A stretch of 47,756 bases of DNA from Lachnospiraceae bacterium (GCA_017552985.1 JAFZNO010000124.1:1-47756); one strand, 5' to 3'. Shown: positions 30,775-39,495, numbered from the stretch's first letter. Numbers and translations are program-made. The notes: a model not told the origin generated them from the sequence alone.

Positions 30775-31369
30775 ACAGGTGATTTTCGCGACGGGAAATA
30801 AGGGGAAAGTGAAGGAGATCGAAATGATCCTGGCGGATGCGGGATTTGAGATCCGCACCATGAAGGAAGCAGGAATCCGGATCGACATCGTGGAAGACGG
30901 AAAGACCTACGAGGAGAATGCGCTGATCAAGGTGCGCGCAGTGGCTGCGCAGCCTGAGGCGAAGGGATGCATTGTCATGGCGGATGATTCCGGACTGGAG
31001 ATCGATGCCCTTGGCAAGGAACCTGGCGTATATTCCGCTAGATATCTCGGAGAGGATACGCCCTACGGCGTAAAGAACGCGGAGCTGATCCACAGACTGG
31101 ACGGCGTGCCTGACGAGAAGAGGACGGCGCGGTTTGTGTGCGCCATTGCGGCGAAGCTTCCTGACGGCGGAGAGATCATTACGAGATCTACCATTGAGGG
31201 CAGGATCGGATACGAGGAGAAGGGCAGTAACGGATTTGGCTACGATCCCATCTTTTATTATCCGCCCTACGGAAAGCACACGGCGGAGCTCTCCGAGGAA
31301 GAAAAGAATCAGGTTAGCCACAGGGGCAAGGCACTTCGCCTCATGAAGGAAGAACTGAAGAAGATCTAA
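30767..31369 (+). CDS. rdgB: XTP/dITP diphosphatase (Ham1/RdgB)
   Basis: A 200-residue enzyme that hydrolyses non-canonical purine nucleoside triphosphates (XTP, dITP, ITP) to monophosphates, keeping them out of DNA. The N-terminal ATGNKGKVKEI loop binds the base and phosphates, ADDSGLEIDAL holds the metal-binding acidic residues, and GSNGFGYDPIF and SHRGKAL complete the family. It overlaps the methyltransferase gene by 8 bases and precedes the phosphoesterase, a common three-gene order in Clostridia. Confidence 0.96.
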   Translation: MSKQVIFATGNKGKVKEIEMILADAGFEIRTMKEAGIRIDIVEDGKTYEENALIKVRAVAAQPEAKGCIVMADDSGLEIDALGKEPGVYSARYLGEDTPYGVKNAELIHRLDGVPDEKRTARFVCAIAAKLPDGGEIITRSTIEGRIGYEEKGSNGFGYDPIFYYPPYGKHTAELSEEEKNQVSHRGKALRLMKEELKKI

Positions 31370-31402
31370 GGGAAATGAATGGTACGAAAGGCGGAAGCTA
31401 CG

Positions 31403-31885
31403 GTGAAGGTCATTATTGTAAGTGACACCCACAGAAGAAATGAAAACTATTTTAAGGTGATGGAAATGCATCAGCCGGACATGGTCATCCACTGCGGTGA
31501 CATTGAGGGGAGCGAATATGCATTGGAGCAGGCAGTCTCCTGTCCCGTGAAGATGGTGACGGGAAACAATGACTTTTTCTCTGAACTGCCGCGGGAGCTG
31601 GTGTTCACCGTGGACAAGTATAAGGTCTGGGTGACGCACGGCCATACCCATTACATTTCCATGAGCACGGAATATCTGCTTCAGGAGGCGCTGGAGCGCG
31701 GCGTCGACGTCGTTTGTTACGGACACACCCACAGACCCTCCGCGACAAAGGAGAAGGGGATTTGGCTGGTCAATCCCGGAAGTCTTTCCTACCCGCGTCA
31801 GGAAGGCCACAAGCCCTCCTATTGCATTATGGAAACGGATCGTTTCGGAGACTTACATTTTACCATCGCTTATCTGGAACATTGA
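31403..31885 (+). CDS. YfcE/MJ0936-type metallophosphoesterase
   Basis: A 160-residue calcineurin-like phosphodiesterase. Metal-binding motifs in order are SDTHRR (D-x-H), IHCGDIEG (G-D), VTGNNDFF (GNND), THGHTHY and YGHTHRPSA (G-H-x-H), a complete di-metal site. Small YfcE-like enzymes cleave phosphodiesters in vitro; the cellular substrate is not known. GTG 31403 is preferred because the family starts at MKxIIVSDTH and GGCGGAAG precedes it; ATG 31379 would add eight residues. It is the third gene of the unit with rdgB. Confidence 0.9.
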   Translation: MKVIIVSDTHRRNENYFKVMEMHQPDMVIHCGDIEGSEYALEQAVSCPVKMVTGNNDFFSELPRELVFTVDKYKVWVTHGHTHYISMSTEYLLQEALERGVDVVCYGHTHRPSATKEKGIWLVNPGSLSYPRQEGHKPSYCIMETDRFGDLHFTIAYLEH

Positions 31886-31922
31886 CGGGATGATAAGGAA
31901 AAGTGAATGAAATGCGAATGAA

Positions 31923-31960
31923 AAACGCGCGGTGCCGGGATGGCGTCGCGCGTTTGTTTT
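31923..31960 (+). terminator. Terminator-like hairpin
   Basis: AAACGCGCG / CGCGCGTTT (31923-31931 with 31947-31955), a 15-nt loop, then TGTTTTG. It is placed between the phosphoesterase and the minus-strand tRNA-Pro, so it could serve both directions. Confidence 0.65.
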
Positions 31961-31973
31961 GTGCTTTTACAAG

Positions 31974-32048
31974 TCGGGGTGACAGGATTCGAACCTGCGA
32001 CTTCCTGGTCCCAAACCAGGCGCTCTAGCCAAGCTGAGCCACACCCCG
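31974..32048 (-). tRNA. tRNA-Pro (TGG)
   Basis: On the minus strand, the acceptor CGGGGTG pairs with CACCCCG, the discriminator is A, and the anticodon stem-loop CTGGTTTGGGACCAG gives TGG. CCA is not encoded. It is solitary and faces the phosphoesterase gene. Confidence 0.95.
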
Positions 32049-32099
32049 CAGACAAGGACGATTATAACTTCTTTTATGTCTCATGTCAAGAAATTCCTC

Positions 32100-32128
32100 T
32101 TGACTTTATCAATTTAAAGTGTTATGGT
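32100..32128 (+). promoter_or_regulatory. Sigma-A promoter of the symporter
   Basis: TTGACT (32100-32105), a 17-nt spacer and TATGGT (32123-32128). TTAAAGCG half-sites and AACGCGTT follow directly (32131-32152), so an operator there is possible. Confidence 0.6.
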
Positions 32129-32210
32129 TTAAAGCGCAACGCGTTAAAGCGTTTATGCGCGAAAGCAAGCAGACTAAAAGAAGCCCCTTAGAAGCGGAGA
32201 GGAGAAGCAA

Positions 32211-33737
32211 ATGATTACCAAAGTCGTGATGTTGCTGTTGTTTTTTGGCGTGATGATCGGCGTGGGCATTTACTGCAGAAAGAATGCCACGGACGTCAAT
32301 GGTTTTGTGCTCGGAGGAAGAAGCGTAGGTCCCTGGCTGACCGCTTTCGCCTATGGCACGTCTTATTTTTCAGCCGTAATTTTCGTAGGTTACGCAGGCC
32401 AGTTTGGTTGGAAGTTTGGTCTGGCATCGACTTGGATCGGCCTGGGAAATGCCTTTATCGGATCCCTTATGGCATGGGTCCTTCTGGGAAGACGTACCCG
32501 CGTCATGACGAGACATTTGGAAAGCAAGACCATGCCGGAGTTCTTTGGTACGAGATTTGACTCTCCAATGTTAAAGATCTTCTCCTCAGTCATTGTGTTT
32601 ATTTTCCTGATCCCTTATACCGCTTCCTTGTATAACGGTCTGTCCAGACTGTTCGGCATGGCATTTGAGATGGATTACACCGTCTGCATCGTCGTGATGG
32701 CGATCCTGACCGGCGTGTACGTAATCGCCGGCGGTTACATGGCAACGGCGATCAATGATTTCATCCAGGGTATCGTCATGCTGGTAGGCATTGTTGCCGT
32801 TATTCTTGCAGTGCTTGCAAGCCAGGGCGGCTTCATGGCAGCATATGAAAAGCTGGCAAACGTGACCGATGCAACCGTTTCCGACATGCCTGGTCTTTTT
32901 GCTAGTTTCTTTGGCCCGGATCCCTTCAGCCTGCTTTGCGTTGTGATCCTGACCTCCCTTGGTACTTGGGGTCTGCCTCAGATGGTACAGAAATTCTACG
33001 CCATCAAGAATGAGTCCGCAATCCGTAAGGGAACCGTTATTTCCACTGCTTTTGCATTGATCGTTGCCGGCGGATGCTACTTCCTCGGCGGTTTCGGAAG
33101 ACTGTATGACATTGACGTAAAGACGGTTGGCTTTGATGCCATTATCCCTGCCATGATCGAAAAGCTCTCACCGTTCCTGGTGGCAGTTGTGGTAATCCTG
33201 GTGCTTTCCGCATCCATGTCCACGTTAAGTTCCCTCGTTCTGGCATCCAGCTCCACCCTGACCCTTGACCTGATCAAGGGCACCATCGCTAAGAAGATGG
33301 AAGAGAAGACCCAGGTGTTGATCATGAGAGTGTTCATCGTTGTATTCATCGTGATCTCTGCCGTGATCGCCATCATTCAGTATAAGAGCAACGTAACCTT
33401 TATCGCACAGCTCATGGGCGTGTCATGGGGTGCACTCGCAGGCGCATTCCTTGCTCCGTTCATCCTCAGCATGTATTGGAAGGGCGTAACCAAGCTCTCC
33501 GTTCTTGTAAACTTCATTTTTGGAGCCGGCATCATGACCGTCAACCTGTTTGCAAGAAGTGCATTCCCTACGGTTTTGCAGTCGCCCATCAACTGCGGCG
33601 CTTTCGCTATGCTGGCCGGCCTCATCATCGTTCCCGTTGTCAGCCTGATCACGCCTAGAATGAAAAAGGACAGACTCGATCAGATTTTTGCATGCTTCAA
33701 GAGACCTGAAGCGAAACCTGAAAACCGCGATCTGTAA
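32211..33737 (+). CDS. Sodium:solute symporter (SSS family)
   Basis: A 508-residue transporter with about 13 membrane helices. SSS marks visible are GGRSVGPWLTAFAYGTSYFSAVIFVGYAG in helices 1-2 (shown in part: unwound substrate region), GGYMATAINDFIQGIVM and the Na2-site-like SASMSTLSSLVLASSS. The substrate cannot be set from sequence; relatives carry proline, pantothenate, sialic acid or sugars. The ATG at 32211 follows GGAGAGGAG. It stands alone with its own promoter, followed by a long palindrome that probably terminates it. Confidence 0.9.
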   Translation: MITKVVMLLLFFGVMIGVGIYCRKNATDVNGFVLGGRSVGPWLTAFAYGTSYFSAVIFVGYAGQFGWKFGLASTWIGLGNAFIGSLMAWVLLGRRTRVMTRHLESKTMPEFFGTRFDSPMLKIFSSVIVFIFLIPYTASLYNGLSRLFGMAFEMDYTVCIVVMAILTGVYVIAGGYMATAINDFIQGIVMLVGIVAVILAVLASQGGFMAAYEKLANVTDATVSDMPGLFASFFGPDPFSLLCVVILTSLGTWGLPQMVQKFYAIKNESAIRKGTVISTAFALIVAGGCYFLGGFGRLYDIDVKTVGFDAIIPAMIEKLSPFLVAVVVILVLSASMSTLSSLVLASSSTLTLDLIKGTIAKKMEEKTQVLIMRVFIVVFIVISAVIAIIQYKSNVTFIAQLMGVSWGALAGAFLAPFILSMYWKGVTKLSVLVNFIFGAGIMTVNLFARSAFPTVLQSPINCGAFAMLAGLIIVPVVSLITPRMKKDRLDQIFACFKRPEAKPENRDL

Positions 33738-33741
33738 TCAT

Positions 33742-33822
33742 AACGTGTCACGGGGACGTGTCTGGTGACACATTTTGCCAAGGCAAAATGCGTCACCGGC
33801 ACGTTCTTTTTTGTTATGCAAA
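33742..33822 (+). terminator. Long nested palindrome with T run
   Basis: The inner stem GGTGACACATTTTGCC / GGCAAAATGCGTCACC (33764-33779 and 33782-33797, one mismatch) is flanked by AACGTG and CACGTT arms and followed by CTTTTTTG. The 5' arm is the dispersed GTGTCACGGGGACGTGTC block also found at 26134; a third partial copy lies at 33826. Confidence 0.7.
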
Positions 33823-33945
33823 ACGTGTCACAGGAACCCAAAATGGATAAAAGGGGAATTTTGACTATTGAAATGGACGGAGACATTAGGTAAGATGAGT
33901 ATGGTAGGGTTAGTATGTTTAGGATTAATGAAAGTGGAGGAAGCT

Positions 33946-36009
33946 ATGGGCAGGAAAAAGAAGAATCAATGGTTTTTAAGGCTCTGTGGCGTTATGCTGG
34001 CATGGGGAATGATGGTATCCAGTTTTGACGGATGGTATCCAATCATGAAGGCGTTGGCAGCAGGGACTGACGAAGGCACGGTGGGGCAGGAGAATGCGGA
34101 AGCTTCTTTTAGCGTGACAATATATCCTGAAATGAAACATGGGACAATTACGCTGGAAAGTGTTAAAAGTACCTTTAGTGAAGGAGAAACCGTGACGTTG
34201 CGCATCACTCCGGATACTGGATACAAAATCATAGGAATTAACGGAATATCTATAGAATACACGTATTCAGAAGACATCCTGACGTTTGCAATGCCGGGAA
34301 ATGACATTGTGATACGTGCGATCTTTGATTTAAATGAGGTGATGGGAATTACCATAAAAAAAGATCCTTCGTCATACGGATACGTTCAACATTCCGTAAA
34401 TGAGGATTCAAACGAAATCACGTTAGAGGCCCATCCACACGGCGGCCGTCGTTTTGTGGGCTGGTATGATGAGAGTGATCCTGACGAATTGCTTAGTTCG
34501 AATCCCAATTATAAGGTGACTCCGACAACGACGGCCCGTACGCTGATCGCGAGTTTTGCGGAAGAGGAAGTGGTTTATGAAAACCGCTATTTTGAAGACT
34601 TTGAATCATCCGATTGGCTCAATGAATGGACTTTTGTGAATTCATATAGTGACGGATGGGGATGGAATTCCTTTGGAGCTGAAGATTTCCCGGGTGAACG
34701 ATATGTTATAGATGGTACTGCGTCATTGGGCTGTGCCGCAAATGGAGACGCTTATCCGTCAGATTTGGATCAGTGGGCCATCACGCCAGCCATCATAGTT
34801 CCCAAGAACGGACGTTTACAATTTCAAATCAAGTCGTATCTTTTCGATGATTTTGAGGTTCAAGATGAAGTGTCTGTTTATTTTGGCATGAGTCCAGAGA
34901 TAGATAAAATGAGAAAGGTTGCCGATTGTGATTTTAATGCTTATGGCAGGGATATCATCTGTGGACTTTTTCCGTATGAAGGACAGAAGATATACGTGGG
35001 AATACAACATAAGGGTTCAACGTCAGGCCGGACAATACTTATTGATTACGTGAGTGTAAGCGGCGTTTCTTCCGTGCAGAGGGATCCGGCATTGCAGATC
35101 ACGAAGAAGGCCCTGAGTTTACAAGATACCATCGCAATTGATTTTAAGGTACCGAAGGCTTCTTTTGAAAACTATCATGATCCCTATCTGGTGGTATGGC
35201 AGACGGATTATAAGCATGAGATTTCAAACTATCGCGATGACGGTGATTTCCTTGTCTTTACTTACCGCGTGGCACCGCAAAACATGGGTGAAAGAGTGTT
35301 GGCGATACCTCACGCACTGGATGCGGACAATAACGACGTAACGGGTGCGGCATCCATTTATTCCGTAGCAGAGTACTGTTACAACATGTTGGGTAAAGAA
35401 GATTATGAGGAGGAAGAATATGCAACGTTCCGCCGGCTTCTCGTTGACATTTTGCGTTACGGCGATGCGGCGCAGATTTACGCTGATTATGATACGGACG
35501 ATTTAGCCGGAGCAAAGCTCACCGCAGAGCAGCTTGCCATGGGGACGGACGTAAATGAAGAAATGTCATATCGCAGCGTGAAAAGTCGGTATGCAAATTC
35601 CCAAGACGTAATCGAATACGCGAGAATCGAGAGAGCCGCACTTTTTCTCGCATCAACCGTCAACATTCGGTTTAAGTATTGGGCGAATGATCTGACCGGA
35701 CTTCGCGTGGTGATCACGGATGATGAGGAGTGTAAGAACGTTATTGCGGCATACCCGGCAAATGCTGAGTTTGTGGATGACAACTATTTGTACTACGTGA
35801 CCGTGAATGCGCTGAATGCAGGTCAGATGCGAAAGACCATTTACGCGACGGTGATGAAGGGAAATGAAAGAGTCAGCAATACTTACCGCTACAGCATCGA
35901 ATCCTACGTTGCGTCGATGAAGGAAAAGAATATTCCGAATCTTAACAACCTTCTTGACGCGATGATGCGCTACGGTGACTCCGCAAGCGATTTTGCTGCC
36001 GGACGTTAA
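33946..36009 (+). CDS. Large secreted protein with Cleaved-Adhesin-like domain
   Basis: A 687-residue secreted protein. The signal peptide (residues about 8-38) is followed by a bacterial-repeat domain (GYKIIGINGISIEYTYS, ending ...MPGNDIVIRAIFD), a second short repeat, then a Cleaved-Adhesin / choice-of-anchor-J-like domain (YFEDFESSDWLNEWTFVN, LDQWAITPAIIV, near residues 215-380). The C-terminal half has YGDAAQIYADYDTDDL and MMRYGDSASDF, a version of the LNYGAAAQ motif seen in secreted Clostridia proteins. There is no LPxTG or dockerin. Likely surface or secreted binding, ligand unknown. ATG 33946 is chosen for GGAGG 5 nt upstream; an ATG at 33868 would add a second unlikely leader. AT-richer than its neighbours. 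Confidence 0.75.
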   Translation: MGRKKKNQWFLRLCGVMLAWGMMVSSFDGWYPIMKALAAGTDEGTVGQENAEASFSVTIYPEMKHGTITLESVKSTFSEGETVTLRITPDTGYKIIGINGISIEYTYSEDILTFAMPGNDIVIRAIFDLNEVMGITIKKDPSSYGYVQHSVNEDSNEITLEAHPHGGRRFVGWYDESDPDELLSSNPNYKVTPTTTARTLIASFAEEEVVYENRYFEDFESSDWLNEWTFVNSYSDGWGWNSFGAEDFPGERYVIDGTASLGCAANGDAYPSDLDQWAITPAIIVPKNGRLQFQIKSYLFDDFEVQDEVSVYFGMSPEIDKMRKVADCDFNAYGRDIICGLFPYEGQKIYVGIQHKGSTSGRTILIDYVSVSGVSSVQRDPALQITKKALSLQDTIAIDFKVPKASFENYHDPYLVVWQTDYKHEISNYRDDGDFLVFTYRVAPQNMGERVLAIPHALDADNNDVTGAASIYSVAEYCYNMLGKEDYEEEEYATFRRLLVDILRYGDAAQIYADYDTDDLAGAKLTAEQLAMGTDVNEEMSYRSVKSRYANSQDVIEYARIERAALFLASTVNIRFKYWANDLTGLRVVITDDEECKNVIAAYPANAEFVDDNYLYYVTVNALNAGQMRKTIYATVMKGNERVSNTYRYSIESYVASMKEKNIPNLNNLLDAMMRYGDSASDFAAGR

Positions 36010-36061
36010 TGGTTCTTGAGGAAAAATTAAGGATTTTTAAGAAAAAAGCGTCCAAATTTAA

Positions 36062-36090
36062 TTGTATTTACTCCATCCAAGAGCTATAAT
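36062..36090 (+). promoter_or_regulatory. Sigma-A promoter
   Basis: TTGTAT (36062-36067), a 17-nt spacer and TATAAT (36085-36090). Transcription would start near 36097, 28 nt before the lipoprotein start. Confidence 0.75.
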
Positions 36091-36124
36091 GGCATTGAAT
36101 TGATCAAGGGTTGGAGTGGATGAC

Positions 36125-37099
36125 GTGAAGAGTAAGATGCGTTTGAAAAGAGGAAACCCCAAGGTTTCCTCTTTTTTGGAAATTATAACAATATGTTTGG
36201 CACTTGGCTGCGGACTGTGTGGGTGCACGGATCCGGCAGAGACCAAGAGCTTGAAGGAATTTGAAAAGAGCATTACGCGCGAGCAGGTTCACGTGACGAT
36301 CCCTGGCATGAAGGGAAGCAAGCAATTATTATACCTGTCGGATTTGCATCTCGTTACGGAAAGCGACCAGATCGCACCAGGCCAACGGGATGAAGTCCAT
36401 AACAGAAAGGTATTTTTTTCTCACGAAGGCGTGACTGCCGCAGATGCCTGGTTACCGTGGACTAAATATTTGGATTCTACGGACAGTGATGCCTTATTAT
36501 TTGGCGCAGACATGGTGGACTTTGCCTCTGAGTCAAACGTGGATTGTCTAAAAAAGGGTTTGGATCAACTAAAGACTCCCTGGACGTACGTCAGGGCAGA
36601 TCATGACATTGAGCCGTATTTCCTTGAGGGAGTAAGCAAGAAGGAATGTCTTGCTTACCACGACAAGATTTCCCCGTGGGAGGAAGTCATGACCATGGAA
36701 TTTGACGAGTTTATGGTCGTTGGCTGGAACAATTCCACGGAGCAGCTGTCGGAAGCCGGGCTGGAAAGGATGAAAGAGCTCTTTGCCGCAGGAAAGCCGA
36801 TCATACTGCTGACTCACGTGCCAATCAAGCCGTTGGTGGATGACAGTCTGGAACAAAAGTCCCGTGAGGCGTGGAATGACCGGGCGCTTCTTTGGGGAGA
36901 AGGATGCGACCGGCAGCCAAATGACGTAACGCGTGAGTTCCTGGACATGATCTACGCCGAGGATACGCCCGTGTGCCAGATCCTTTGCGGACACCTTCAT
37001 TTTTCGTGGGACGGACACGTGACGAAGAGGGTAAAGCAGCATGTCTTTTCAGCGGCGTATGCAAAGAATTTGGGCGTGATCACCGTGTCTGGAGATTAA
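36125..37099 (+). CDS. Metallophosphoesterase lipoprotein
   Basis: A 324-residue lipoprotein. After a signal peptide with the lipobox LCGC comes a calcineurin-like phosphoesterase: YLSDLHLV (D-x-H), LLFGADMVDF (GD replaced by GAD), RADHDIEP (in place of GNHD), LLTHVPI and LCGHLHF (GHxH). The GNHD block has changed to RADHD, but the His and Asp ligands remain. The start is GTG 36125, 8 nt after GGAG; ATG 36137 is the alternative. A perfect terminator-like hairpin lies inside its signal-peptide codons (36146-36177). Anchored outside the membrane, substrate unknown. Confidence 0.8.
   Translation: MKSKMRLKRGNPKVSSFLEIITICLALGCGLCGCTDPAETKSLKEFEKSITREQVHVTIPGMKGSKQLLYLSDLHLVTESDQIAPGQRDEVHNRKVFFSHEGVTAADAWLPWTKYLDSTDSDALLFGADMVDFASESNVDCLKKGLDQLKTPWTYVRADHDIEPYFLEGVSKKECLAYHDKISPWEEVMTMEFDEFMVVGWNNSTEQLSEAGLERMKELFAAGKPIILLTHVPIKPLVDDSLEQKSREAWNDRALLWGEGCDRQPNDVTREFLDMIYAEDTPVCQILCGHLHFSWDGHVTKRVKQHVFSAAYAKNLGVITVSGD
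36146..36177 (+). terminator. Terminator-like hairpin within coding sequence
   Basis: A 13-bp perfect stem (AAAAGAGGAAACC with GGTTTCCTCTTTT, 36146-36158 and 36163-36175), loop CCAA and a T run at 36172-36177. It starts 22 nt after the chosen start codon. As a terminator it could attenuate the gene or stop read-through from the gene upstream. Confidence 0.8.
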
Positions 37100-37133
37100 A
37101 TTAAAAATTCTGTGGAAAAATAAAACAATTAGG

Positions 37134-37162
37134 TTGACAAAAGCTCTCAAGTACGATACAAT
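37134..37162 (+). promoter_or_regulatory. Sigma-A promoter of the tRNA cluster
   Basis: TTGACA (37134-37139), a 17-nt spacer and TACAAT (37157-37162), 34 nt before tRNA-Arg. Confidence 0.85.
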
Positions 37163-37196
37163 ATCCATCGTCGGTTTGATACTGACGGAGAACTGT

Positions 37197-37270
<74 letters not shown>

Positions 37271-37298
37271 TTTAGATCTACTTATAATGATCAACTAT

Positions 37299-37373
37299 GG
37301 TGGGTATAGCGCAGTTGGTTAGCGCGCCAGATTGTGGCTCTGGAGGCCAAGGGTTCGAATCCCTTTACCCACC
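37299..37373 (+). tRNA. tRNA-His (GTG)
   Basis: The acceptor GTGGGTA (37300-37306) pairs with TACCCAC, and the extra G-1 at 37299 faces C73, the tRNA-His identity mark. The anticodon stem CCAGA/TCTGG with loop TTGTGGC gives GTG. Confidence 0.95.
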
Positions 37374-37423
37374 TTTTTATTACGGGATTGTGTCTTTGAG
37401 GGCACGCTTGCTGCCTAACACAT

Positions 37424-37495
37424 AGGGCTATCGCCAAGCGGTAAGGCACAGCACTTTGACTGCTGCATTCGCTGGTTCGAATCCAGCTAGCCCTG
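37424..37495 (+). tRNA. tRNA-Gln (TTG)
   Basis: The acceptor AGGGCTA pairs with TAGCCCT, discriminator G, and the anticodon loop around CTTTGAC gives TTG. 72 nt. Confidence 0.95.
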
Positions 37496-37530
37496 TTAGC
37501 ATCATCGCATGGACGATGACGCACTTAGAT

Positions 37531-37603
37531 GGGGTATTAGCTCAGTCGGTAGAGCACTTGACTTTTAATCAAGTTGTCGGGGGTTCGAATCCCCCATGCC
37601 TCA
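37531..37603 (+). tRNA. tRNA-Lys (TTT)
   Basis: The acceptor GGGGTAT pairs with ATGCCTC (one G-T, one T-G), and the anticodon loop CTTTTAA gives TTT. Last of the cluster, followed by a terminator. Confidence 0.95.
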
Positions 37604-37623
37604 CTTCAATTTTACATCAATTA

Positions 37624-37657
37624 ACGGAGAGGTTTGATCAACCTCTCCGTTTTTTTT
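37624..37657. terminator. Rho-independent terminator
   Basis: The 11-bp perfect stem ACGGAGAGGTT / AACCTCTCCGT (37624-37634 with 37640-37650) is followed by T residues to 37657. It ends the tRNA cluster and, from the other side, may end the minus-strand lipoprotein gene. Confidence 0.9.
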
Positions 37658-37667
37658 GCTTAAATTT

Positions 37668-38852
37668 CTATTGCTGTTTTTGGTAATATGCGGCGAAATC
37701 CTTGAAAACGTTTTCCCCGAAAACATCCTTGAAAATGTCCGTGAGTTCATCCAGATGTGATTGCTGCAGATTAAAAAGTTCAATGTTAAATGCCAGGTCT
37801 TCAAAACGATATCCGGCATCTCTGATCGCGTTTACGTAATCCAGCATAAACGAGTCACCATAAGTTTCAGCGAGGAACGAGCAGATCATTCGCCCTAAAG
37901 TATATTCATCTCCGCGCGCGGCATGAGACAGATCCTGATAATCATTACGGTAGATTTGCTCGGCGGTTGAGGCAGTGACGTCATCCTTAACTTGGTAAGA
38001 AAAATAGTTGTTCATTTCCTCACGGCTTCTTTGAAGATCGGGTGATACGTCAGCCAGGGAATTAATGACTTGCCATGCATAGTAATCGGCGCAACCTTCC
38101 CTTATAATCTTTGGAAGGACGGCATGTCTTAGCGTTAGCACGTGCGTGAGTTCATGCGCAAAATCATAATAGTCAACGTAATCCTCGCGCCAATCGGGGT
38201 TGTCCCTATATTTGGGAACGGAATTCCATACGTCCATGCTTATTAGGCTGTTTAGATAAATGGTTGCAAACGAGGAATCTCCACAAGAAATATAGCCAGC
38301 TCCTTCGTCGTCAATTTTGATGAAAATAGGAACCTTTTTGCCAAAATCAAACCCTTCCCAAGGATTATATCCGTAATCTACCGTACTATTGTCAAAGCCA
38401 AATAAAGCATGTTCCGTCTTATACGGGAGGCCCACTTTCTCCTCAAGCTTGTCTATGATAAGGGCAACATTGTCGGCTAAATCTCCCGGCAGGTCTGCAC
38501 CCTTGGCGATCAACAGGAAAAACTTTTCGCCTTCATAGTAACATAGTTCGGTAGCGATAAAATGATCGTCATGATTTCCGCTCAGCGTTATCTTTGGGGG
38601 ATATTCCTTGAGGTTATTTTCGGTTATGTCGTTTTTGACTTCAGCAGGTGCCTCCGTGGATGCAACGTCCTCCACCGTGGCATTGTTTGCGGTGCTTGCA
38701 GCAGAGTCGTCATCCTTGACGGAAACATCCGTCGTTTCTTGGATCGTCGCCGTATTGGAGGCCTCCGCGTCTGCGGGCGTTTGTGCGGGGCCGCAGGAAG
38801 CAATCAACAACGCGGCGGTCATCAAGGTAAGTAAAAAACGTTTCTTTTTCAA
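37668..38852 (-). CDS. HExxH zinc-protease-like lipoprotein
   Basis: A 394-residue lipoprotein. Signal peptide with lipidated Cys20 (LIASC), then an Ala/Thr/Asp/Glu-rich linker to about residue 85, then a globular domain with the gluzincin-type zinc site H233-E-L-T-H237 and a downstream REGCADYY (E252) as probable third ligand. It is a candidate extracellular metallopeptidase; substrate unknown. The start is TTG, complementary to 38850-38852, with AAGGAG 9 nt upstream and no better ATG. The gene is AT-richer than its neighbours and holds at least three NAT-GT codon pairs, rare elsewhere in the window, which may mean recent arrival. Confidence 0.8.
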   Translation of the reverse strand: MKKKRFLLTLMTAALLIASCGPAQTPADAEASNTATIQETTDVSVKDDDSAASTANNATVEDVASTEAPAEVKNDITENNLKEYPPKITLSGNHDDHFIATELCYYEGEKFFLLIAKGADLPGDLADNVALIIDKLEEKVGLPYKTEHALFGFDNSTVDYGYNPWEGFDFGKKVPIFIKIDDEGAGYISCGDSSFATIYLNSLISMDVWNSVPKYRDNPDWREDYVDYYDFAHELTHVLTLRHAVLPKIIREGCADYYAWQVINSLADVSPDLQRSREEMNNYFSYQVKDDVTASTAEQIYRNDYQDLSHAARGDEYTLGRMICSFLAETYGDSFMLDYVNAIRDAGYRFEDLAFNIELFNLQQSHLDELTDIFKDVFGENVFKDFAAYYQKQQ

Positions 38853-39051
38853 TGTTACGTGCTCCTTTCTGGATGAAGTGATTTATGAAAGAATTATATC
38901 TAAGGAATGGCATAAGCTCAAGTATGGTTACAAGCACGATAATCCCTGTTATCGTAGCGCTCTTACCATATATTCGGTGAAAAGTTCGTGGTATGATAGT
39001 TCCATAAGGAAGGAGACAATGGTTCTTTTTGAATCCAGAAGGGAGTTTACC

Positions 39052-39483
39052 ATGAGAATCGGTTACGAAGTACAAAGAAGAGACGTGATTAATGCCGGAA
39101 ACTATGCATTGATGCATTTGAGGGCAGCAAAGAGAGATCTGGACAGCGCCGTGGGTTGGGGCCTTATCGACATCTTCTGCGGCGGAATCTTCGTAACTAC
39201 GATCAAGCAGACCAAGATGGAAGATGCCAATGAGCATATCAGGAAGGCCATGAGAAACCTGCAGCGGTTCCGCAGCAATAACGTGGATTACGTAAAAGTA
39301 GATTACATGCGCCTTGGCGACGCAGCAATTGCTTTTGATTTCATTCTGGACAATCCCATCGTGGACGTTTACGTTCAGAGCAAGATCGAAAGCCTTAGAT
39401 GCAGAGTGATCGAGGCAATCCGTCGTCTGGAACTTTACATGTCAGACGCAGCTCTGACGGAGGAATGCATGCTTGAGGCTTGA
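39052..39483 (+). CDS. Conserved-looking protein of unknown function
   Basis: A 143-residue, mainly helical protein that I do not recognise. A central hydrophobic stretch (GWGLIDIFCGGIFVTTI, about residues 32-48) could be a membrane dip. The rest is charged helix (AAKRDLDSA, ANEHIRKAMRNLQRFRS, QSKIESLRCRVIEAIRRLELYM). ATG 39052 has GGGAG 6 nt upstream; ATG 39019 would add 11 residues and also has purine-rich sequence before it. An extended -10 (TG-G-TATGAT, 38989-38997) may be its promoter. It lies divergent from the protease lipoprotein. Confidence 0.6.
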   Translation: MRIGYEVQRRDVINAGNYALMHLRAAKRDLDSAVGWGLIDIFCGGIFVTTIKQTKMEDANEHIRKAMRNLQRFRSNNVDYVKVDYMRLGDAAIAFDFILDNPIVDVYVQSKIESLRCRVIEAIRRLELYMSDAALTEECMLEA

Positions 39484-39495
39484 TGGAGGAATTTC

